Shown in pieces: positions 1-11,465 of a DNA stretch of 64,000 nt (its first letter is position 1; each line of letters begins with the position of its first letter). The position numbers and the translations under genes were made by a program. Where the stretch lies: assembly GCA_903867185.1 (NCBI GenBank), contig CAIPQK010000075.1, forward strand, positions 1 to 64,000, read 5' to 3'. This stretch comes from an uncultured Candidatus Nemicrothrix sp. Lineage in GTDB: Bacteria; Actinomycetota; Acidimicrobiia; Acidimicrobiales; Acidimicrobilacustridaceae. The notes below the pieces were generated by a model, which was not told the origin of the DNA, did not search any database, and worked only from the letters and a program-made list of their open reading frames with translations.

Positions 1-3000
1 ATCAATCGACCACGCACCATCGCTATTTGTAAACCCAGTCCCACACGTATTCGGTGTTACTGAAACATTCACCAAACACGTCGCACCAGCACCACTCGTA
101 ACAAGACCAGTACCAGTCGCCAAACCCGACGCACCAGTAATAGTCGTGAAGCTGATCGTCCCGCCAGGAAGAACCGACTTCGTCTCAGGAGTCGCAGCCG
201 GCGGACCTGGCGTTACAACCGGAGTCAGCACAGAAGTCGCAGTTTGCCCTACGGAGTCGGTTACGCGGTAGGTAATCGATGTCTTCGAACCGGCTGTTGC
301 TCCGGCATCTGCTGCGTATGAGACAACACCGGTGGAAGGATTCAGCGTGAAGGTGCCCTCACCAGCAATCGTCACTGAGTTATCGGCATCACACGTTGTC
401 GTATTTGGGGCGTAGAGACAGGTTGCTCCCGTGCCCGCCGTGACGAGCCCAGTGCCACTGGCTAATCCCCCGGTTCCGGTAATCGCCGAGAAATCCACCG
501 ATGCGCCTGGCAACAAGGTCTTTGTTTGCGGTGTAGCAGTCGGTGCTGGCAGCACAGTCGGAGTGATCGTTGCTGAACGAACTCGAGGAGTAGGAGCGGT
601 ATCAGAAACTTGGTAGGTAACTGGACGAGCGGTTCCGGTGAACAGCGGTAGTGGGGTGAATTGAACGGTTCCATCGGGCTGAACTCGATACGTACCCTCG
701 CCGGCCACCTCAAGCGAGGTCGCCGAACAGTTCGGTGAGATCTCATCGGGGGTACAAAGCTTCACCGTTGATGGAGCCCAGACATAGGCACCATCAATCT
801 GATCGTTTGCCAACGGCGTGATCACCTGCATCGCAGCAAGTGGTCCGATCGAAGTGTCATTCAGCGAGATCGGGACATTCGTAGCGAGGATTGTCATCGA
901 GTAGTCCTCGACTTCGCCTGAAGCGACCTTGCCTGTCGGCACCGTCAAAATGTCGTAACTCAATCGAACGCGTGCGTAGGTCAGCCCCGGCATTACGACT
1001 GCAGGAATGACCCACGAAAGCGTCGCTGTCGTTGCCCCCGCTATCGGATCCGTCGCACACGCTCGTTCGCTGTACGAAAAGACTTCGTCGCGATTGAAGT
1101 CGATCCAGCCGCAGAGGTTTGCCGTAGCGGTCACGCCACTCAAGGCAACCTGAGTGCTGTAGGTCGTCCCCGGCGCACCGAACGCAATCGAAGGAGATTG
1201 CACCCAAGCGGCCACGCCATCATCGGCCTTTGGGTTGCCGGCCAATGATGTCCACCGGGGCACAGCATCTGCATTTGTCGTTGCATACAGAGCTGATGCC
1301 TGATCGGCAGCAACAGTTGCTCCCAGTTTCAACCCACCAACGCCATGGCTCGCAACACCAGCGGATTCATACGTGGTGGGGACAAGACCAAAGTCCTCCG
1401 ACATACTCGCCGTGAGATTCCAGGCATCCAGATAACCAGTCCCTCGAGCCGTACCGAGGATCACGTCAAACGAAACAGAGGTGATGGTTCCGTTGATTTG
1501 GAACGAACCACATCCTGCCTGTGCAGTTGCGCCATACCCTGAGTTCGTCTGGCAATTGACTGAGGGGTTCTTCACAATCGGCTGAATATGTGTGCCGTTA
1601 TCGACAACTTCAATATTGGTGCCACTGAGTCTCGTGACAGTGACCCCTGGGGTAACAATCGTCATCTCGCTCCAGGCCGTGGAGCTGCCCGATCCCCCGC
1701 CCCAACCGGCAAACGACATCACTGGATTCGTAACAGGCTCGTCAAACGAAAGCGTCATCGTGCCGCGCGGAATACACATCGAACTGGCTGGGCATGACAC
1801 GTTGCTCGTCGTCAACTTCAGACCAGGCTCGGTAACCAATCCTGTCGCCACGAAGTCAGCTGCTGTGCCGCCGCGCTGACTCAGCGATTCTGTGACTTCA
1901 TTGATGCAGAGATAATCCCCAGTCACGCCAACCGTGTAACTGACTCCGTTTGGCAGCAGTTTGCTTTTCGCTCGGTTAATACTTCCCGCACCGTCGCAGC
2001 CAGAGCTATTTGGCGTGTTTGTTGCCGCATTGAACGGAGTCGTCCACTGCCAATCAGTGGAATTCGGCGAATAGGTTCTCGTGAACGACAATGCATCGTT
2101 TCCATTCAGGTCCTGCACAGCCACATTGGCCGTCGAAGTATTCGCTATGGGGGCTTCATAGGCCGCCGTGACAACTGCAGTTGAGGGAATCGCCGAAGAG
2201 AACGTGAGGACAACAGTTGAGCCACTCACCACTGCCGTCGTTGGTATTCGAGCTAACTCGTCGACAAAAACCGTGAAGGCTGATTTATTTAATGCTGGCG
2301 AGGTTGCCAATGTCTCATCGAACGTAAGCGTCACCTGCGAACCAGAAATCGCCATCGTCGAAAGATTCGGCGGGATTTTATCGGGGCCAAGAGCCGAATT
2401 ATTGACGACTGTCTGATTCGTGAACGTGACTGCATCGTTACCTGATGCGTCCTGAATCGCGAGATTGGTCGTCGCAGAATCCAGGGGACTCGGTGCGGTG
2501 TACGTGACAAGCACTGTCTGGTCGCTTGACACCGGATTGGCAAGGACCAACTTGATCGTCAGCCCACTAACGGTCCTCGAGGTGACCGTCACCGTCTTGC
2601 CATCGACCGTTACTTGGAAGTTCGAAATCGCTGCGGTTGTTGCGCTCAACGTCTCATCGAATGTCAACGTGAGATCAGTTCCGTTTGCAGCGAGAACGGC
2701 GGGCGTTGAGGCCGCCAGTTTCGGTGGAATCAGATCAACAACTTGAATCTTGCTTGAACCACCACCGCCGCCACCACCAGTGCCGCCCGCGCCGCCACCG
2801 AAGTAACCGCCGCCGCCACCACCGCCACCGTAGGTCGTGCTGCCGCCAACAGCGTCGGCAGCAGAGGCTCCACTCGTAACGGGACTTCCGCCTGCTCCAC
2901 CGGAAGAAGCACCTGGGATCGTGGGACTTGCCGCGCCACCGCCAGCTCCAGCAGCAGTTTGCAGAGCCCCTTTACCGCCGACAGTTCCCGTACCTGCGCC

Positions 3001-5811
3001 ATCTGATCCGGCACCACCAGTAAGCGCCGAAACATCGTTGCCGCCGCCTGCGCCGCCTGCGCCTTGCGCGCCAGCGCCGCCGCCACCGCCAGCCGACACC
3101 ACTGCTTTCGGGGTTGACGAACTGGTGTAAACCGACGAGCTACCGCCACCCGAGGCGAAGGTGTCGATCGCGTTACCAGTCGTCGCGCAGTTTTGGTTAC
3201 TTACCGAACCACCGCCGCCGTAAGTCGACGGCAATGTTGAACCAACGCACTTCGCGGTGCCCGAAACAGTTCCGCTCGCGGATGGCGCCGAATACGTCTG
3301 GTCTGCGATGTTGAAGGTAAGCCGATTACCAGCGATGGTTGCGACAGTGAACGTGCCATTGAACCCGGCCGGAGCACCTGTGATTGTCACCGACTGTCCA
3401 ACTGAATACAACATGTTTGACGAATCGACAATCATGTTGCCGTTGTTGCGATAGAGGTAGGTAATCGCATGCACTTCTTGTGGCTTTACATTGTCGTTAC
3501 CGATACCGCCATCGCCAACAACGATCTTGAATGTTTGCCCAGGCGTGACCGTATAGGTGCCTGACGCGAAGCCGCCTCGTCCACCGTTGTACGCGGTGAC
3601 CGAACCAATGTCACCGCCTGTCGTGATACCGCCGCCACCTGCGCCGTACACCTTGAACGTTACCGACGTAACTCCTGCAGGAACCGTCCACGGGTACGCT
3701 TCGCCCACATAGTTGAACTGCTCGGTTGTGCTTCCATATTGGACAATGACGCAACCGTCACCACCGCTTGCATTTGCACGGGTGGCCCCTCCAACGCCTC
3801 CGAGGCCATACCCAGCGAGACACGACGCGAGTTTCAGCGAGTTGTTCGTTACAGAAGTTGCCGTGAGAGATGCGGCGTCAAGACCTGAAACATCCTGCAC
3901 TGCCGCATTGAGAGTTGATGCACTCGACGTTGGCGCCGCGTACGCGACACTCACGGATTGGCCGCCAACGATGGCCGGGCTAATACCCAGCTGAATCGTT
4001 GAACCACTAATCGAGACTGCACCTACCGATGCTGGCGACCCACCGACGAGAACCGTAAAGGCCGTTGACGGCGCCGTCACCGCAGCCAATGCCTCGGAGT
4101 AGGTCAGCGTGAGAGTCGTTCCACCGACGTTTGTCGCGGAGGAGACATAGGTGGGTGGGGTGATATCTGCTGAAGAGTTGTTTGGAATAGTGATGGTCGC
4201 TAGTGAAAACGCGTCGTTGCCAGCAAGGTTCTGAATCGCCGAATTCGTCGCTGCGTCGTCCGAGGAGGGTGCGGCGTAGGCAATGGTCACGGTCTGGCCG
4301 ATACCAACCGTCCGGGTCAGCCCAAGGATCACCGTTGATCCGCTCACCGATACCGACGTCACAGCGTTCGCGCTGCTGCCTGAGTTCACCGTGAATGCCG
4401 TGGTTGCCGCTGTGGTTGCAGCAAGCGGCTTGTTATAGGTCAGCGTCACATATGTTCCGGCGGTATTTACCGACGCCGCTTGGAAGATTGGATTCACCAC
4501 CGGGGTGACGGCCGTCGACGCTGGCGATGCTGCCGACGTCGCAGTGGGATCGGTATTCGTCGCCGTGGCCGTAAAGGTGTAGGCAGTTCCGTTTGTAAGC
4601 CCTGAGATCACACAGGAACCGGAAGCACCGGTGACCGTGCATGTCTTCGCCGGGGAAGTGCCGACTGCAGTGACCGTGTAACTGGTGGGAGTTGCCCCGC
4701 TGCCGCCTGCAACCGTGACGGTGGCCTGTCCATCGCCAGGAACAGCAGTTGGCGCAGGGGGAACTCCAGGAACCGCGTATTCAAGGAAGTACCGGCGGAT
4801 AAATCGCTTCGGTGAAATATTCGATGGACCACCAATGACTGCTCGTCCAACAGAGTCGATCGCAATCGTCGATATAGAAAATGTTCCATTCGCTGACGCT
4901 GCAGTGTTGAACGAGGAGTCGGCAACACCGGCGGTGTCGTAACGCTTCATGTTTGCGGTGGTACCAGAAAGAATCTTTCCGTTGGATTGCACGACGAGAG
5001 ATGTCACCGCCGTCGTTATCGACGCGAAGGTCGAGTCAGCAGTTCCGTCAGACAAATAACGCTTGATTCCGAATGCACCGCCGACAAGAATTTTTCCGTC
5101 AGTTTGCATTGCTATGGCGGTGACTGTGCCACCTGGCGTCACGTTAAATGAAGCGTCGAGTGCACTGGCTGTCGTGTAGCGCTTCAGACCAAACACGCCG
5201 CCCACAAGCACGTAGTCGGTTCCAGAGATTGTCTGCGTTGCAAGCGCGTTGACCTGGCTGCCCATCGCAACGGTTGCTTCTAACGCTCCGTTTGCGGTGT
5301 AGCGCTTGAAGTCATTTGATGCTCCGGCAAAGATCCGCTGGGCCGTTGACGTGCCCACCACGAGGATTACTCGGTGGGTTCCAGCCTGGCCAGTGGCGAA
5401 TGTCGTGTCCTTTACTCCAGCGGTCGAGTAGCGCGTGAGGGACGACGTTCCTTCACCTACAAGGAAGTAAGGGGTCGAGCCAACCGTTTGAGTCGCCATT
5501 CCGTTCACGGCTGAACTGGTGACGTTGGTTCGGACTCCAGCATCGCTATAGATCGAGAAATATGCCGCATCCCCAGCACCAATTTTCCCGTCCGAGGCAA
5601 CGGCAATCGCGTTCATCACCCAACCCGGATCATCGCCAAACGTGAGATCAAGCGAACCCGGAGAATCCAACGCTGTTGCTGAGGGAATTTTTGTTGTGAC
5701 AGCGGGAACTCCGACCAGCAACGCCGCCAAGAGAAGGACCGACAGGACGAGTCGAAGCGGCTTGCTGGCCATATTCCAGCCAATGCTGCTGCCCACTCCT
5801 CCGCGACCCAT
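1..5811 (-). CDS. Giant secreted mosaic surface protein, partial (3' end beyond left edge): signal peptide, delta-60-type repeats, FN3-like domain, SwmB-like repeats, Gly-rich domain, GEVED-like domain, CshA-type fibril repeats
   Basis: Manual minus-strand translation from ATG at 5811 (MGRGGVGSSIGWNMASKPLRLVLSVLLLAALLVGVPAV...) stays open to position 1 in the same frame (ending ...VTPNTCGTGFTNSDGAWSID). Frame checked at both ends and in the Gly-rich segment. Absent from the ORF track, apparently because its stop is outside the window. Confidence 0.9.
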   Translation of the reverse strand, partial: MGRGGVGSSIGWNMASKPLRLVLSVLLLAALLVGVPAVTTKIPSATALDSPGSLDLTFGDDPGWVMNAIAVASDGKIGAGDAAYFSIYSDAGVRTNVTSSAVNGMATQTVGSTPYFLVGEGTSSLTRYSTAGVKDTTFATGQAGTHRVILVVGTSTAQRIFAGASNDFKRYTANGALEATVAMGSQVNALATQTISGTDYVLVGGVFGLKRYTTASALDASFNVTPGGTVTAIAMQTDGKILVGGAFGIKRYLSDGTADSTFASITTAVTSLVVQSNGKILSGTTANMKRYDTAGVADSSFNTAASANGTFSISTIAIDSVGRAVIGGPSNISPKRFIRRYFLEYAVPGVPPAPTAVPGDGQATVTVAGGSGATPTSYTVTAVGTSPAKTCTVTGASGSCVISGLTNGTAYTFTATATNTDPTATSAASPASTAVTPVVNPIFQAASVNTAGTYVTLTYNKPLAATTAATTAFTVNSGSSANAVTSVSVSGSTVILGLTRTVGIGQTVTIAYAAPSSDDAATNSAIQNLAGNDAFSLATITIPNNSSADITPPTYVSSATNVGGTTLTLTYSEALAAVTAPSTAFTVLVGGSPASVGAVSISGSTIQLGISPAIVGGQSVSVAYAAPTSSASTLNAAVQDVSGLDAASLTATSVTNNSLKLASCLAGYGLGGVGGATRANASGGDGCVIVQYGSTTEQFNYVGEAYPWTVPAGVTSVTFKVYGAGGGGITTGGDIGSVTAYNGGRGGFASGTYTVTPGQTFKIVVGDGGIGNDNVKPQEVHAITYLYRNNGNMIVDSSNMLYSVGQSVTITGAPAGFNGTFTVATIAGNRLTFNIADQTYSAPSASGTVSGTAKCVGSTLPSTYGGGGSVSNQNCATTGNAIDTFASGGGSSSVYTSSSTPKAVVSAGGGGGAGAQGAGGAGGGNDVSALTGGAGSDGAGTGTVGGKGALQTAAGAGGGAASPTIPGASSGGAGGSPVTSGASAADAVGGSTTYGGGGGGGGYFGGGAGGTGGGGGGGSSKIQVVDLIPPKLAASTPAVLAANGTDLTLTFDETLSATTAAISNFQVTVDGKTVTVTSRTVSGLTIKLVLANPVSSDQTVLVTYTAPSPLDSATTNLAIQDASGNDAVTFTNQTVVNNSALGPDKIPPNLSTMAISGSQVTLTFDETLATSPALNKSAFTVFVDELARIPTTAVVSGSTVVLTFSSAIPSTAVVTAAYEAPIANTSTANVAVQDLNGNDALSFTRTYSPNSTDWQWTTPFNAATNTPNSSGCDGAGSINRAKSKLLPNGVSYTVGVTGDYLCINEVTESLSQRGGTAADFVATGLVTEPGLKLTTSNVSCPASSMCIPRGTMTLSFDEPVTNPVMSFAGWGGGSGSSTAWSEMTIVTPGVTVTRLSGTNIEVVDNGTHIQPIVKNPSVNCQTNSGYGATAQAGCGSFQINGTITSVSFDVILGTARGTGYLDAWNLTASMSEDFGLVPTTYESAGVASHGVGGLKLGATVAADQASALYATTNADAVPRWTSLAGNPKADDGVAAWVQSPSIAFGAPGTTYSTQVALSGVTATANLCGWIDFNRDEVFSYSERACATDPIAGATTATLSWVIPAVVMPGLTYARVRLSYDILTVPTGKVASGEVEDYSMTILATNVPISLNDTSIGPLAAMQVITPLANDQIDGAYVWAPSTVKLCTPDEISPNCSATSLEVAGEGTYRVQPDGTVQFTPLPLFTGTARPVTYQVSDTAPTPRVRSATITPTVLPAPTATPQTKTLLPGASVDFSAITGTGGLASGTGLVTAGTGATCLYAPNTTTCDADNSVTIAGEGTFTLNPSTGVVSYAADAGATAGSKTSITYRVTDSVGQTATSVLTPVVTPGPPAATPETKSVLPGGTISFTTITGASGLATGTGLVTSGAGATCLVNVSVTPNTCGTGFTNSDGAWSID
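2095..2735 (-). repeat. Two further SwmB-like repeats within the giant CDS
   Basis: LTLTFDETLSATTAAISNFQVTVDGKTVTVTS...VTYTAPSPLDSATTNLAIQDASGNDAVTF and VTLTFDETLATSPALNKSAFTVFVDE...AAYEAPIANTSTANVAVQDLNGNDALSF. Confidence 0.7.
2740..3130 (-). repeat. Low-complexity glycine-rich segment of the giant CDS
   Basis: TTYGGGGGGGGYFGGGAGGTGGGGGGGSS and GGGGGAGAQGAGGAGGGND on the minus strand; gcc/acc-rich on the plus strand. Confidence 0.9.
3850..4490 (-). repeat. Two SwmB-like Ig-fold repeats within the giant CDS
   Basis: VTLTYNKPLAATTAATTAFTVNSGS...VSVSGSTVILGL...GQTVTIAYAAPSSDDAATNSAIQNLAGNDAFS and a second similar copy (LTLTYSEALAAVTAPSTAFTV...VAYAAPTSS...AVQDVSGLDAAS). Confidence 0.7.
4960..5660 (-). 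repeat. Delta-60-type (DUF5122-like) beta-propeller repeats within the giant CDS
   Basis: Recurring pattern such as GLKRYTTASALDASFNVTPGGTVTAIAMQTDGKILVGGAFGIKRYLSDGTADSTFASITTAVTSLVVQSNGKIL; approximate boundaries. Confidence 0.75.
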
Positions 5812-5901
5812 TTCGCAACCCTATGGGGAGTCTGAATCTCATTCCAGTCGGATAAAAACCATTCTTACCAAATTGGATTTGATCTTCCTCTTGGGGCACG
5901 C

Positions 5902-5929
5902 GAATGAGGCGCCCTCAGGCGCCTCATTC
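5902..5929 (-). terminator. Hairpin between atpC and the giant surface-protein gene
   Basis: Perfect 12-bp inverted repeat gaatgaggcgcc-ctca-ggcgcctcattc, 32 nt downstream of the atpC stop; no clear T-run. Confidence 0.6.
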
Positions 5930-5960
5930 CAGAATTCAGATTATTCGCCGTGTTTCAGGC

Positions 5961-6355
5961 TTAGTGAAAGCCCTCGACCGTGGTGAGCCGAGCGGTGGCA
6001 CGAGCCAGTGCTGCGGTGGCATCGGCATCATCACCGTTTTGCGCAGCAGCCTGGGCCTTTTCCTGCGCCTTGCGAGCACGCTCAACATCGATCGTCGATG
6101 ACAGCTCGGCAAGATCGGAAAGGATCTTCACTCGGTCGTGACTGACTTCGATGAAGCCACCGTGGACCGCAGCTTTTTCACTGCCACCTTCGGCCAACGT
6201 GATTTCAACGGTGCCGATTGCCAATGCACCGACGAACGGAGCATGACCGGTGAGGAACGCGATATCGCCGCCGCCCACCGTGCGCGCACGCACCATGGAG
6301 GCGTCTCCCGAGAACAGTGTGCGCTCGGGCGAAACGAGTTCGACAGCCAGAGGCA

Positions 6356-6356
<1 letters not shown>
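5961..6356 (-). CDS. atpC: F1Fo ATP synthase epsilon subunit
   Basis: MPLAVELVSPERTLFSGDASMVRARTVGGGDIAFLTGHAPFVGAL; last gene of the atp operon. Confidence 0.95.
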
Positions 6357-7846
<1,490 letters not shown>

Positions 7847-8824
7847 TTAGTGAATCGACGGCGCGTGATCTGTTCGGTCGAGGTGGACGGGGAAAGCGTG
7901 TTGCGGTTCAAGGTGAGACGGAATGAGTTCGTGTGCCGAACCCTTATCGGCCGACATTGCCTCGGCGCCACCGACGATCTCCATGATCTCGGTGGTAATT
8001 GAATCCTGACGAGCCCTGTTCATGATGCGACTGAGCGATGTCTTCAGGTCTTCGGCGTTTTCGGTTGCGGCCTTCATGGCCCGCTGACGTGACGCATGCT
8101 CCGACGCTGACGAATCAAGAAGCGCTGAGAACAGCCGTGACTCGAGGTAGCGCGGAAGGATCTCGTTGAGAATGCCAGTGGGCGACGGTTCGTATTCCAA
8201 ATCGGCGCTGGGTCCGGCTGCATCGTCGATGGCCGGAGTTTCAAGCGGAAGAAAGCGACGCAACACCGCTTGCTGAACGCCAGAAGAAAGAAAGCGTGTG
8301 TAGGAAAGATCGACCGAAGCGAGCTCGCCTGATTCGTAACGACGACGAACCGCAGCGGCGATGTCGCGTGCGTTGTCGTAGATCGGCTGATCGGTCATGC
8401 CTTCAAATTCCGCATCGATCTGAAGTCCGCGGAATCGGAAGTGCTTGATGGCCTTCTTGCCGACAGCGATGATCGAATAACCCTGGCCTTGAGCACGAGC
8501 GGCATCGATTGCCCGCTCGGCCATGCGCAACACGTTGGTGTTGTAGCCACCGCACATGCCGCGATCAGAAGTGATCACAACAAATGCGGCGATGTTCGCA
8601 GTTGGATTGTCACGCAGAAGCGGGTGTTCCTTGGCCGCACCAGCGCGAAGAAGGTCGACGATCACTGAAGTGATTTCGTCGCTGTAAGGACGCGCTGAAG
8701 CGGCGCGGTCCTGGGCCTTCACGACACGAGTGGCCGCGATGAGCTCCATGGCGCGCGTGATCTTCTTCGTTGACTCGACGCTCTTAATGCGTCGGCGAAG
8801 GATCCGCTCCTGACCACCAGCCAT
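7847..8824 (-). CDS. atpG: F1Fo ATP synthase gamma subunit
   Basis: MAGGQERILRRRIKSVESTKKITRAMELIAATRVVKAQ; internal ATG at 8824 preferred over the track start at 8941. Confidence 0.96.
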   Translation of the reverse strand: MAGGQERILRRRIKSVESTKKITRAMELIAATRVVKAQDRAASARPYSDEITSVIVDLLRAGAAKEHPLLRDNPTANIAAFVVITSDRGMCGGYNTNVLRMAERAIDAARAQGQGYSIIAVGKKAIKHFRFRGLQIDAEFEGMTDQPIYDNARDIAAAVRRRYESGELASVDLSYTRFLSSGVQQAVLRRFLPLETPAIDDAAGPSADLEYEPSPTGILNEILPRYLESRLFSALLDSSASEHASRQRAMKAATENAEDLKTSLSRIMNRARQDSITTEIMEIVGGAEAMSADKGSAHELIPSHLEPQHAFPVHLDRTDHAPSIH

Positions 8825-8825
8825 G

Positions 8826-10373
8826 TCAGTCCTCGACAGATCCGGTGGAAGCAGCGGCGGTCGGCACGAACTCTTGCGTGAACGCTTCGACAGCACCCTT
8901 GACGGAATCGGGAAGGTCTCCGGTGGAACGGATCTCGTCAAGCAGCGAGCTGTAACGGCCCCGCATGAAATCGAGAAGGTCCGTTTCGTAACGCTTCACA
9001 TCGGTGACCGGAATGGCATCGAGGTAACCGTTCGCACCGGCGAAGATCACAACAACCTGCTCTTCGACGGGCATTGGCGAGTTGAGGTTCTGCTTGAGCA
9101 GTTCAACGAGGCGGTAGCCACGTTCAAGCTGAGCGGCAGAAATCTTGTCGAGTTCAGAACCGAACGTTGCGAACGCTTCGAGTTCACGGAACTGGGCAAG
9201 GTCGAGCTTGAGTGTGCCCGACACCTTCTTCATGGCCTTGATCTGTGCGGCCGAACCCACACGAGACACCGAGATACCTACGTCAACCGCAGGACGCACA
9301 CCGGACTTGAACAGATCGTCCTGGAGATAGACCTGACCGTCGGTGATCGAAATGACGTTGGTCGGGATGTAGGCCGACACGTCGCCAGCTTTGGTCTCGA
9401 TGACGGGGAGAGCGGTGAGTGAACCAGCGCCGAGAGCGTCGGACAGTTTTGCCGAACGCTCAAGAAGACGGCTGTGGAGATAGAACACGTCGCCGGGGTA
9501 TGCCTCGCGGCCTGGTGGGCGACGAAGAAGAAGCGACATCTGGCGGTAGGCCTCGGCCTGCTTGGAAAGATCGTCGTACACGATGAGGCTGTGTTCGCCG
9601 TTGTCCATCCAGTGCTGACCGATCGCGCAACCAGCAAATGGTGCGAGGTACTTGTACGGCGCCGGATCGGAGGCAGGAGCCACAACCACGACGGTGTACT
9701 CCATCGCACCGAATTCGGTGAGCAGGCTTACGGTCTGCGCAACGGTCGATGCCTTCTGACCGATGGCGACGTAGATGCACTTCACGCCAAGGCCCTTTTG
9801 GTTCAGGATCGTGTCGATGCACACCGTGGTCTTGCCGGTCTTGCGGTCACCAATAACGAGTTCACGCTGACCACGACCGATTGGGGTCATGGCGTCGATT
9901 GACTTGATGCCGGTCTGCAGCGGCTCGTGCACGGGCTGACGGCCAGTAATGCCAGGAGCCTGAATTTCCATACGACGGGAAATGGCCCCGATGATTGGTC
10001 CCTTGCCATCGATCGGTTCACCAAGAGCGTTCACAACGCGACCGAGAAGCGGATCGCCTACTGGCATCGAAAGAATGCGGCCGGTGGCACGAACGGGCGA
10101 GCCCTCTTCCACCGCTGCTGCATGTTCGCCGTCGCCGACGATAACGGCGCCGATCGAGTCTTCGTCGAGGTTGAGGGCGAGACCAACAGTGCCGCCTTCG
10201 AACTCGAGGAGCTCGTTCACGCCGACATCGGGAAGTCCCGACACGCGAGCAATACCGTCGCCCACTTCGAGCACACGGCCGACCTGCGTCGACTCAAGTG
10301 ACGGGTTGTACCCCGACAGATTCTTTTGGAGGGCGGCAGTGATGTCGCCGGTGTTGATGGTGAGTTCAGCCAT
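8826..10373 (-). CDS. atpA: F1Fo ATP synthase alpha subunit
   Basis: [28 protein letters not shown], 515 aa. Confidence 0.98.
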   Translation of the reverse strand: MAELTINTGDITAALQKNLSGYNPSLESTQVGRVLEVGDGIARVSGLPDVGVNELLEFEGGTVGLALNLDEDSIGAVIVGDGEHAAAVEEGSPVRATGRILSMPVGDPLLGRVVNALGEPIDGKGPIIGAISRRMEIQAPGITGRQPVHEPLQTGIKSIDAMTPIGRGQRELVIGDRKTGKTTVCIDTILNQKGLGVKCIYVAIGQKASTVAQTVSLLTEFGAMEYTVVVVAPASDPAPYKYLAPFAGCAIGQHWMDNGEHSLIVYDDLSKQAEAYRQMSLLLRRPPGREAYPGDVFYLHSRLLERSAKLSDALGAGSLTALPVIETKAGDVSAYIPTNVISITDGQVYLQDDLFKSGVRPAVDVGISVSRVGSAAQIKAMKKVSGTLKLDLAQFRELEAFATFGSELDKISAAQLERGYRLVELLKQNLNSPMPVEEQVVVIFAGANGYLDAIPVTDVKRYETDLLDFMRGRYSSLLDEIRSTGDLPDSVKGAVEAFTQEFVPTAAASTGSVED

Positions 10374-10390
10374 TACGGGATCCTCTGATC

Positions 10391-10915
10391 TCAGAACGAT
10401 TCGCGGAGTTGGGACAGACGTTGGCGCACCGAGCCGTCAATAACGGTGTCGCCGATCTGGGTAACGATGCCGCCGAGAACCGACGGATCGACAATGACGA
10501 TGATCTCGACCTGCTTGCCTTGGCTCTTGGCCAGGGCAGCAGCGAGACGCTGGATTTGGTCGTCGGACAGTGCGACGGCCGAACGGACCTGGGCGACAAC
10601 TTTCTCGCCTTTGGCCGCATTGAGGTCAAGAAGACGCTCAACGATTTGGGGAAGTTCACGAATTCGACCATTACCGACAACAAGTGAAACCAGTGATGTC
10701 GTTAACGGAAGCGCTTTGTCTCCGAGAATGTCTTCGATGATCTGCTGACGCTTGTCGGCAGGAAGTCGCGGATTGGAAAGCGCCTGATTCAGTTCGTCGT
10801 TGCCCTCGATCGTGCGAGAGATTCGGAACAGTTCGTCGGTTACCTCGTTGCCGCTTCCCTCTGCTCGGAGGAGCGAGAGAAAGGCATCGGCGTAAAGAGC
10901 ATCGTGGTCGCTCAT
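10391..10915 (-). CDS. atpH: F1Fo ATP synthase delta subunit (unfused)
   Basis: 174 aa delta-like protein ending [31 protein letters not shown] overlap with the upstream b' gene. Confidence 0.92.
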   Translation of the reverse strand: MSDHDALYADAFLSLLRAEGSGNEVTDELFRISRTIEGNDELNQALSNPRLPADKRQQIIEDILGDKALPLTTSLVSLVVGNGRIRELPQIVERLLDLNAAKGEKVVAQVRSAVALSDDQIQRLAAALAKSQGKQVEIIVIVDPSVLGGIVTQIGDTVIDGSVRQRLSQLRESF

Positions 10916-11451
10916 GAGCCAGCACCCACCTTCTGGATGTAGTTCTCGATGAGTTCGGCTTGGGTCGCACTATCGAGATTGTTGGCTACGACCTTTTCAG
11001 CGGCACCAAGTGCGAGCACGGCAATTTCTGCCTGAAGATCGCTGGTGGCTTGGGTCTTCGCGGAGTCGACATCGGCAGCACCGCGAGCACGGAGATCCGA
11101 CGCGTCGGTGCCAGCCTTCGCAACGATCTGCGTCTTGAGCGATGCAGCGGTTTCACGAGCTTCGTCAAGGATTCGACGACGTTCGGCGTCGGCATTGGCA
11201 ATATCGGAATCGATCTTGGCCAACTTGGCTTCTGCTTCTGAACGTGCAGTTTCGGCAGTTTCAATCTCGGAACGGATGCGTTCGATACGCGCATTCCACA
11301 TGCCCTTGATTGCCGGACCGCCCTTCCAGACGATCAGACCAAAGACGATGAGAAATCCGATGGTGCCCCAGATGACTTCGTTGATGTCAGAGGGCAGCAC
11401 GATGCTGTTGGGCTTGTGGGCCTCAGAAGCGAAAAGGAGAAGTGCATTCAT
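10912..11451 (-). CDS. atpF: F1Fo ATP synthase b-type subunit (second, b'-like copy)
   Basis: N-terminal TM then long charged coiled coil (IERIRSEIETAETARSEAEAKLAKIDSDIANADAERRRILDEARE). Confidence 0.88.
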   Translation of the reverse strand: MNALLLFASEAHKPNSIVLPSDINEVIWGTIGFLIVFGLIVWKGGPAIKGMWNARIERIRSEIETAETARSEAEAKLAKIDSDIANADAERRRILDEARETAASLKTQIVAKAGTDASDLRARGAADVDSAKTQATSDLQAEIAVLALGAAEKVVANNLDSATQAELIENYIQKVGAGS

Positions 11452-11465
11452 TGGTCAGTTCCCCC

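Noticed and set aside
2730-3149. 139-aa minus-strand ORF rich in Ala/Val/Gln (MAVARRFTPVRQPRKQW...)
   Set aside because: Alternative frame of the glycine-rich part of the giant protein; amino-acid composition is an artefact of GGN-repeat codons.
1-5640. Many short plus- and minus-strand ORFs in the track (e.g. 431-616+, 857-1207-, 2837-3130+, 4608-4928-)
   Set aside because: All lie antisense to or out of frame with the continuous minus-strand giant CDS, and their low-complexity Pro/Arg/His-rich translations mirror its Gly/Ala/Thr codons.
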